DNA from: Plasmodium brasilianum
Taxonomy: Eukaryota > Apicomplexa > Aconoidasida > Haemosporida > Plasmodiidae
DNA: 64,000 nucleotides
Reading direction: 5' to 3'
Assembly (NCBI RefSeq): GCF_023973825.1
Contig: NC_090121.1
Location: 1,198,001 to 1,262,000 of the forward strand
The notes under the pieces are model-generated. The model made no database searches and was not told where the DNA came from. It worked only from the letters and a program-made list of their open reading frames with translations. Positions 57,300 through 64,000 of this stretch are shown here, one piece after another; the stretch's first letter is position 1, and every line of letters begins with the position of its first letter. The position numbers and the translations under genes were made by a program.

Positions 57300-59423
57300 A
57301 TGAATATAATAGACGAATATGACTTAGATATGTATAAAAATATTGTTATGTCGAATAACTGCAAAGATGAAGACTTGCTCTGCATTTTTAATACTTCTAG
57401 TTTTCTGAACACGTTATGTTTCTTTATTTTTTTTATTATGTTCTTATGGGCCCTCGCAATTATATCGAGATATTACACTTCCTACAGTATTATAAAGTAT
57501 TTAAAAAATAGAAAGGTAAGATGGACGTGCGTATATTCATCTATGTGGTGTGCTCGCCTTTGCATAGATGTATACATGTATGTTGTGTGTATATTTGTGT
57601 TGAGTGTATATTTGTGTTGATTGTATATATTTGTGTTGAGTGTATATATTTGTGTTGAGTGTATATGTTTGTGTTGATTGTATATTTGTGTTGATTGTAT
57701 ATATTTGTGTTGAGTGTATACATGTATGTTGTGTGTATATTTGTGGTGAGTGTATATTTGTGTTGATTGTATATTTGTGTTGATTGTATATATTTGTGTT
57801 GAGTGTATATATTTGTGTTGATTGTATATTTGTGTTGATTGTATATATTTGTGTTGAGTGTATATTTGTGTTGATTGTATATTTGTGTTGATTGTATATA
57901 TTTGTGTTGAGTGTATATATTTGTGTTGATTGTATATTTGTGTTGCACCCGTTTGTGTGTTTATTATTTGCTTTTAATTATTTCGTGTGTATTATATCCT
58001 GTTCATTTTTGCTTGCATATTTGCAGTGCCGCCCTCATGTGTGCCTTTATTTTTTTCCCTTGTTTCTCAGGCCATATACATGAAAAACATGTCGAGGCAT
58101 ATCAACGAAATAAAGATGTTATGCAGAAGCCATGTAAACGATATAATAAGGATTAAAAAAAAGATAACACCGAAGAATGTGAAAAAGATAAATTTGAATA
58201 TAAGCATAAATAATAACATACAACTCTTTAAAAATTATCTTAGTTCGAGTTGTAATGATTTGAACAGTATCTATAAATATTCTATTACATTTACTTTTTC
58301 TTCCAAGAATTCTTTGTATATAAGACTGTTTTGGGGCGTCTTATTAAATGAAGTAAATGAAATGATACAGGAAAAAACTGAATCGTATAGAAATTCGACA
58401 AATGGTCAGAATACTGTTATATGTATAGACAATTTTAGGAATTTTTTTAAAGAGGGCTTTAGCAAATCAATACCAAGTAAAAGAACATCAGATGCAACTA
58501 CATTTTTATTAGATAAACAAAAAAGTGATTACTACTCTAGTTCGGAGGAAGACTCTTTAATCGATTTTAGTTCTTGCTTTTATAAAACCTCCAATTCTTT
58601 TTATACCAGTGGTAATAACATTACGTATACTATGCCCTATGACGAAGGCTTTTGTGTAACAGAAATTTTAAGTAGAATTGAGCGTGAGAAGAGGAATAAT
58701 AATAATAGTAGTGGAAGTGGTGCTGGCAACAATTATGGCAGTAGCTATAGCAGTGGCTACAACTGTGGTTACTACAATGAGTACAGAAATAACTACAACA
58801 ATGATAACAATAGTAATAGTAACAGCAATGTGGCCGAAACGAACGATAGGCAGAGGGTAAGCCATGTTGATTCGATAGAAAGTAAAATTATGAACAGTAA
58901 TGCGATAGATGAACTTGTAAGGATACCCTTAATAATAGTCCTGAATGATATTTGTCCAAATGAGGAATATTATTTAAATAAATCATCTTCATCATGTAGT
59001 AGTAGTAGTAGTAGTAGTAGGAATAATAGAAATATGAAAGGAAAGAACAACCATTCTAATGCACTAATAGTTTTAGTAGACTTTAAAAAAATGAAAGACA
59101 AGTATAAACCTTATATAATAAAAGATATCTGCATATTAAATGAAAACATATCTTCATCATCTATGCAAAAAAGTAAAAAAAAAAAAGATTTATATCAATT
59201 TGTGGATATATTAGACATATATGGACATGAAGAACATGATAAGGAATGTTTGATATGTATGACTTCATATAAAGATACCTTGTTGATGCCATGTAGGCAT
59301 TCTTCTTTCTGTTACGATTGTATGAAGTCTTTAAGGCAAGAAAAATGTCCAATATGCAGATGCCTCTTCACTTCCTTTATTAAATTTCCTTTAAAGAATT
59401 TGGACAAGGGTGATGTCAATTAG
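57300..59423 (+). CDS. Membrane-anchored RING-finger protein, probable E3 ubiquitin ligase
   Basis: Exon 1 is 57300-57515 and exon 2 is 58071-59423. The intron is GT...AG in phase 0 and the product is 522 residues. The ATG at 57300 is chosen because the frame upstream translates a poly(A) tract. A single hydrophobic segment (about residues 35-56, FLNTLCFFIFFIMFLWALAI) suggests a membrane anchor. The middle has Asn/Ser/Gly-rich and poly-Ser low-complexity inserts. The C-terminal RING (about residues 465-505) is a complete C3HC4: Cys-x2-Cys, 11 residues, Cys-x-His, x3, Cys-x2-Cys, 8 residues, Cys-x2-Cys. It contains CLICMTSYKDTLLMPCRH and CPICRCLF. This RING subtype, near the C terminus, resembles those of MGRN1 and of membrane-bound MUL1-type ligases. 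Substrate and membrane are unknown. The same neighbourhood in P. falciparum contains a RING zinc-finger gene, as I recall. Confidence 0.85.
57516..58070 (+). other. Intron of the RING-protein gene, filled by a minisatellite
   Basis: The 555-bp intron has donor GTAAGA and acceptor TGTTTCTCAG. About two thirds is a tandem array (57590-57950) of TTGTGTTGATTGTATA, TTGTGTTGAGTGTATA and related units. The array is open on the minus strand as an Asn/Thr/Tyr/His/Lys-rich shadow frame. Confidence 0.9.
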
Positions 59424-60327
59424 CTCAGTGTGTGGTGCATGTTACTACCGTTGTGTGTGCAGATTTATTTCGTTCTCTTTTCCACACCCATATGTTGTAC
59501 AGAAATGGGGAAGAAACACGTTCACGTTTTTGTGTAATTTAGCTATCCTGTGCTTTATTATTTTTTTATTTCGCATGTGGACATTTTTACATGTAAACAT
59601 TTTCACATATTCACATGTTCATGTTTTTACATTTTCACATATTCACATGTTCATGTTTTTACATTTTCACATATTCACATGTTCATGCTTTTACATTTTC
59701 ACATATTCACATGTTCATGCTTTTACATTTTCACATATTCACATGTTCATGTTTTTACATTTTCACATATTCACATGTTCATGTTTTTACATTTTCACAT
59801 ATTCACATGTTCATGTTTTTACATTTTCATATTTTTACATTTTCATATGTTCACATGTTCACATAATATGACATAACATTTTTTTCGTTCTTAAAAGAGC
59901 AGCTGCCCTTAAAGCATTATTGCTTTTTTTTCTTCATCTTGATTGAGACCTTTTTTTTGAAAAAACTGTATTTTTTTGCGTGATTAAAAAAGCTAAAATT
60001 TTTACGTTAATTTGTTATTATTCAGTAAGTTTTAAAATATTAAAAATTGTTATTGGCTTGTTTTAAGTAGTTGTGGTTCGATTTTGTCTTTCCAGTTTTC
60101 TTTTATATTTTATTTTGTTCATTATTCATAAACGATCGTTTTTGCATTTTGCGATTTTATTTTGCATTTTTACTTTATTTTTTTCTTTCCTCCAATTTGA
60201 TTAATAATATAAATGTAATAAAAAATAAAATGAACAAGACAGGTAATAGTGGGTTTAAAAAATCAAAAAGGTTACAATTATGTACGCACACGCAAAAAAA
60301 AAAACACACATATAAATATATATGTGC

Positions 60328-60361
<34 letters not shown>

Positions 60362-60593
60362 ATACACTTACACTTACACTTACACAATTAAACAAGTTCA
60401 TATTGCATGTACATCGCGATATATAATAAATGGAAAAATTAAAGGAAGATTTATATGTAATTATTGTGAACAACATGCGGTTCTTCAAAGCGGTTGGACA
60501 GTCAACAAATGTGTATATATATATGTATGGGTATATACATATATACGTATATATATACATACGTACACGTGTGCACTGCGCAACTCATAAGAC
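59424..60593. other. Convergent spacer between RING-protein and S15A genes
   Basis: About 1.2 kb between two 3' ends. It contains a 32-bp tandem array (59586-59860) and TA/CACTTA simple sequence (about 60325-60385). Frames at 60071-60590 are low complexity. No supported gene. Confidence 0.6.
59586..59860. repeat. 32-bp tandem array
   Basis: About seven nearly perfect 32-bp units, each containing CACATGTTCATG followed by TTTTTACATTTTCACATA. The period is not a multiple of three and there are no stops, so all three plus frames are open. Confidence 0.93.
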
Positions 60594-60771
60594 CTAAAAA
60601 AAGAACCCTAGAACTTTTCCTCCCGTATGTTTTCTTCTTGCCTCTTCATGATCCATTATTCCATAAGGTGTCGTTAAAATTAAATGTCCAAAAAGTCTAC
60701 TTGGTAGTATGCTCGTTATAATTTTTTCGATTTCTTCCAGCTTCACGTCATACCTGCACGTGTTCATAAAG

Positions 60772-60826
<55 letters not shown>

Positions 60827-61229
60827 GGCTATCTTCCCATAAGCATTAGGGATATCCATAAACATGTACATGACAGGTGCGCACATATACAGTGTTTGTA
60901 TACGTAAACATATATATAAATTCACACACACATGTATAAATATGTATGTATACATATTTATACATGTATGTACATTTGCACCTCTGTGCTTATTACCTTG
61001 GTGATATGACGGCGCACTTGTTTATTCTCCCTAATAAATTGACCACAATTTTACCTGACCTGTGGTCATCTACTATTTCAAAATTTCCAATATATCCCTT
61101 TTTTTGCATGTACTGTAAAAACCTTACAACAACTTTTGATGAAGGTCGTATTAAAACTTGTCGTCTCCCTCTCTTCTCAGCATTGTTTATTGTTTTTAAG
61201 CAGTCGGCCAATACGCTCATGCGAACCAT
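60594..61229 (-). CDS. RPS15A: 40S ribosomal protein S15A (uS8), two coding exons
   Basis: A small-subunit ribosomal protein of the uS8 family. Coding exons on the minus strand are 61229-60997 and 60753-60594. The intron is GT...AG, splitting an Arg codon after two bases. The spliced length is 393 bases, giving 130 residues, exactly the usual eukaryotic size. The product begins [20 protein letters not shown], contains [36 protein letters not shown] and [11 protein letters not shown], and ends with the invariant block [18 protein letters not shown]. The ATG is directly preceded by CAG after a pyrimidine-rich stretch, so a further intron in the 5' leader is likely. It is convergent with the RING-protein gene. 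Confidence 0.97.
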
Positions 61230-61260
61230 CTGTTTTATTGAAAAAAGAAAAGAAAAAAAA
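61230..61260 (-). promoter_or_regulatory. Possible 5'-leader intron acceptor immediately before the S15A start
   Basis: On the minus strand a pyrimidine tract is followed by CAATAAAACAG and then the start ATG. This looks like a 3' splice site abutting the start codon, as seen in some other ribosomal protein genes. The donor could not be placed by eye. Confidence 0.35.
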
Positions 61261-63209
61261 AAAGGAAAAAACAAATTATAAAAATGAAAGAAGAAAAATC
61301 CAAACGTGAAAATATTATTGCCATGTCAGGTGGTATTTTGTACGTGCTTATATATAGGTGCATGCGGTTGAGCAAAATATAAAATAGGTTTATAATCCCA
61401 GTAGAAAGAAAAAAAAAAAAAAGAATGTAGCCTTGAACAATAAACTTTCAAAGAAATTTTATACGGAAAAAAATATTTCCACGTACAGAACTGCTCAAAG
61501 TACACTACGCAATTTGCCACTGCGGCATGCAAAAAACAAATCAAACAAAACAAACAAAACAAACAAAACAAACAAAACAATTGTTATGTTAAGAAAAAGA
61601 TTACGGAATAAAATATTTCGTTCTTTTTTTTCATCTATTTTCACCTAATATATTTCATTTTTTCCATTTTTTTCGAATTTTTTCGCATTATACCTTGCTT
61701 ATACGTTAAGCTTCTTTTTCGAGATATTCAGAAAAAGTAATTGCTGATAAAAATAAGTAAAAGGATATTCAAAATAATTTGGGCTTCTTAATATTCAAGA
61801 GGTATCAATACGGGATTGTTTCAAAAATTATAAAAGTTTAAGAAATGTATTTGGTTATAAATATATTTTTATATGTTTTAATTATTTAATTTTTTTTTTT
61901 TCCACATTTATTTTTTTAAAGTTTTTCAAAAAACTGCATTATTAAATATGTACATGTATACATGTATAGGTATATGTATATGTTTATGTAAATATAAATG
62001 TACGTAAAAATTTTCTTTTATATATTTTAAGCATTCCATCAGTTGTGCCACTCCATTTTGCACTGACTATATTTGGTTTAAACGGTATTTTATTTTTTTT
62101 TTTGACTGCAAGAAACAATAATAAGAATTTTAAGCAAACAATATTTTTTGTATGTGAGGAGGGAAAGAGCAAACAAAATAAAATAATTATTACGATAAAA
62201 TGAAAATACACTTTAAGGTAAAATTTGGAATTGGTACGTATGTTCTTGTTCTTCTTCTTCTTCTTCTCCTTCTAATTATTATTATTATTATGCTTTTTTT
62301 TTTTTTTTTTTATTTGTTAAAATAAACTTGTTATGTAGTAAACGATTAATGAACAGTTAATGGGCTAAGATGAAATAAGCACCTCGGTAATAATATTTTT
62401 TTTACCTGCGTGTGAAGTCAAACCTCTACCGCACATATATACATACATATGTTTATTTATACATATACATATATACATATATACATACATATGTTTATTT
62501 ATACATATACACATGCGAATGGTCATCTCTTCATCGCTGATATTACATCTTAGTGTTATTTAAAAAACATATCACCATTTTCATTTTTTTTTCATTTTAC
62601 CTTAATTAAGATCAAAAAAATGTAACACTAAAAATACGACAAAATATGTACTAATGCTATATATATCTTTATATGTATTAACGTATGTAAGCTTATGAAC
62701 TAAGGGTGCTAAATTGGCTTTATTTTTTAACGTAATTTATGCTAATGAGAAAATGATCAATCTATGTATACATATGTATATATGTACACATAAATATGCA
62801 TAAACAGGTATACACAAATATAAACTCGTATAAATAGGTATATACAGGTATAGATACATGTATATACATATTTGTTTATAAGTGTACGCATACACATTTA
62901 CAACTCACCTTACCTGTGCATGCACCTTTTCACCAGTGTACATTTGTAGAAAAAAAATTTAAATCATAGTTTATACATTTCCTTTTGGACATACTTTAAT
63001 ATGTACTTGTTTTGCGCGTTCTAATGATGAAGAGTGAGAAAAGAAGTGCCAGGAATGGTTGTAGGTAAGACTGTTTAAATAATAAGCTTACAACTTAAAT
63101 ATTAAAAGGGGCATGCGTATAAGTATAAACTTTTATATGTATTTGTATATAAGTACATATGAAAGACAATTTTAAAAAAGTTTATCCTAGGAGGTAAAAA
63201 TTTAAAAAC

Positions 63210-63241
<32 letters not shown>

Positions 63242-63445
63242 ACATAATGCGATGGAGAGTAAGTAATGCAAGGTATAATACGCTGTATACAAAAGAAAAT
63301 ACATTTAACTTTGATAACATATAAAAAAAAAAAAAAAAAAAAAAAGCATAGAAGAGCATAACATAGCAAACGTAAATGTATAACATAACAACATCCTGTA
63401 CTTACATAATTCATTTAACATAAAAAAATAAAAATAAAAATTAAG

Positions 63446-63484
<39 letters not shown>

Positions 63485-63891
63485 TCCCACATAACTGCAT
63501 AACATTTTCCTGTTTATACTGTTACATCCTGGACCTCTTACTTTATTATTATATATTATTTTGACAAGTTAGTCCTTTATATATACTGTGTAAATCTCAT
63601 GTTGCACATTTTCCATATACTGGGTTTCATTATATATATAAGTATATATGTGAGTTTGTGCATATGTGAGTTTGTGCATATGTGTGTTTGTGCATATGTG
63701 TGTTTCGCTGCAAGAACTGCCTATGTCGTTGCATCTTTTCTGTATACATTTTTTCCCCTGCCCCTTCTTACAAAATTGTAAAAAATTATTTCCATCTCGT
63801 AAATGCATACAATGAGTAATTAATGTAATGCATAGGCAAATTCCGATTCCTGTCATTACTTGGCATTCTTGCGTAAGTACGTATATATATG

Positions 63892-63924
<33 letters not shown>

Positions 63925-64000
63925 GTGTTTGTGTGTGTGTGTGTGTACATACACGCACATGCGGGACTGCGCAAGAACTACATATCATACGACTAAACAT
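61230..64000. other. Spacer upstream of S15A to the window edge
   Basis: About 2.8 kb with poly(A)/poly(T) runs (63211-63237, 63323-63344 and 63451-63482), TA microsatellites, a TTC/ATT trinucleotide run (about 62248-62292), an ACAAAACAA run (61536-61578) and a short TGTG array (63640-63710). It should include the S15A promoter. A short exon-like frame at about 63025-63065 ends at a GTAAG donor but no partner exon was found. No supported gene. Confidence 0.55.

Noticed and set aside
57541..57948. 135-codon minus-strand frame rich in Asn, Thr, His and Lys
   Set aside because: It reads the intronic minisatellite of the RING-protein gene on the opposite strand.
59410..59876. Long overlapping plus-strand frames with His/Phe/Ser repeats
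   Set aside because: The 32-bp array has no stops in any phase; these frames are repeat products downstream of the RING gene.
60071..60590. Frames downstream of S15A on both strands
   Set aside because: They span TA and CACTTA simple sequence and the 3' flank of S15A; no coding character.
61984..62211. Minus-strand 75-codon frame with a hydrophobic start resembling a signal peptide
   Set aside because: No conserved motif, no supporting splice structure, and a poly(A) tract interrupts it; hydrophobic starts arise easily from T-rich sequence.

Overview
The window is nuclear chromosomal DNA from a malaria parasite (genus Plasmodium). The evidence is extreme AT richness with long poly(dA:dT) and TA tracts, Asn-rich and acidic low-complexity inserts inside otherwise conserved proteins, short GT...AG introns, and parasite-specific genes (a 6-Cys surface antigen, a CRK4-type kinase). 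The gene order matches, from memory, the block of P. falciparum chromosome 3 from the S15A gene to the S11 gene (about PF3D7_0316800 to PF3D7_0317600), in inverted orientation. Base composition and repeat content suggest a species other than P. falciparum; P. malariae or P. ovale is plausible, but the species cannot be fixed from sequence alone. No subtelomeric gene families, mobile elements, tRNA or rRNA genes were seen.

Layout, left to right: 40S ribosomal protein S11 (minus, four coding exons, 498-1783); kinesin-5 motor (plus, 5650-10538, with a probable frameshifted C-terminal tail to 10759); a GINS-complex PSF2-like replication protein (plus, 14509-16655, two exons); a giant coiled-coil/acidic protein of about 3629 residues (plus, 21518-32407); a CRK4-like CDK-related kinase (plus, 40149-44900); the 6-Cys protein B9 (minus, 46903-49620, two exons); proteasome subunit alpha type-3 (plus, 53610-54694, two exons); a membrane-anchored RING-finger protein (plus, 57300-59423, two exons); and 40S ribosomal protein S15A (minus, 60594-61229, two coding exons).

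There is no operon logic, since this is a eukaryote with monocistronic genes separated by 1-8 kb spacers. Three neighbours nevertheless bear on the parasite's nuclear cycle: kinesin-5 (spindle), PSF2 (replicative helicase complex) and CRK4 (S-phase kinase). The two ribosomal proteins, the proteasome subunit and the RING protein are housekeeping or protein-turnover genes, and B9 is a stage-specific surface protein.

The spacers are built from poly(A)/poly(T) tracts, TA microsatellites and many unrelated minisatellites, each with its own unit (10-32 bp). Most long open frames in the spacers are by-products of these arrays. The points most worth a second look are the kinesin-5 frameshift at an A13 run, the replacement of the CDK activation-loop threonine by aspartate in the CRK4-like kinase, the architecture of the giant coiled-coil protein (nuclear-localisation-like and SUMO-interaction-like motifs in an acidic repeat tail), and a few complex, non-repetitive islands in spacers that might hide small genes or non-coding RNAs. 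No wholly new biological system is evident.
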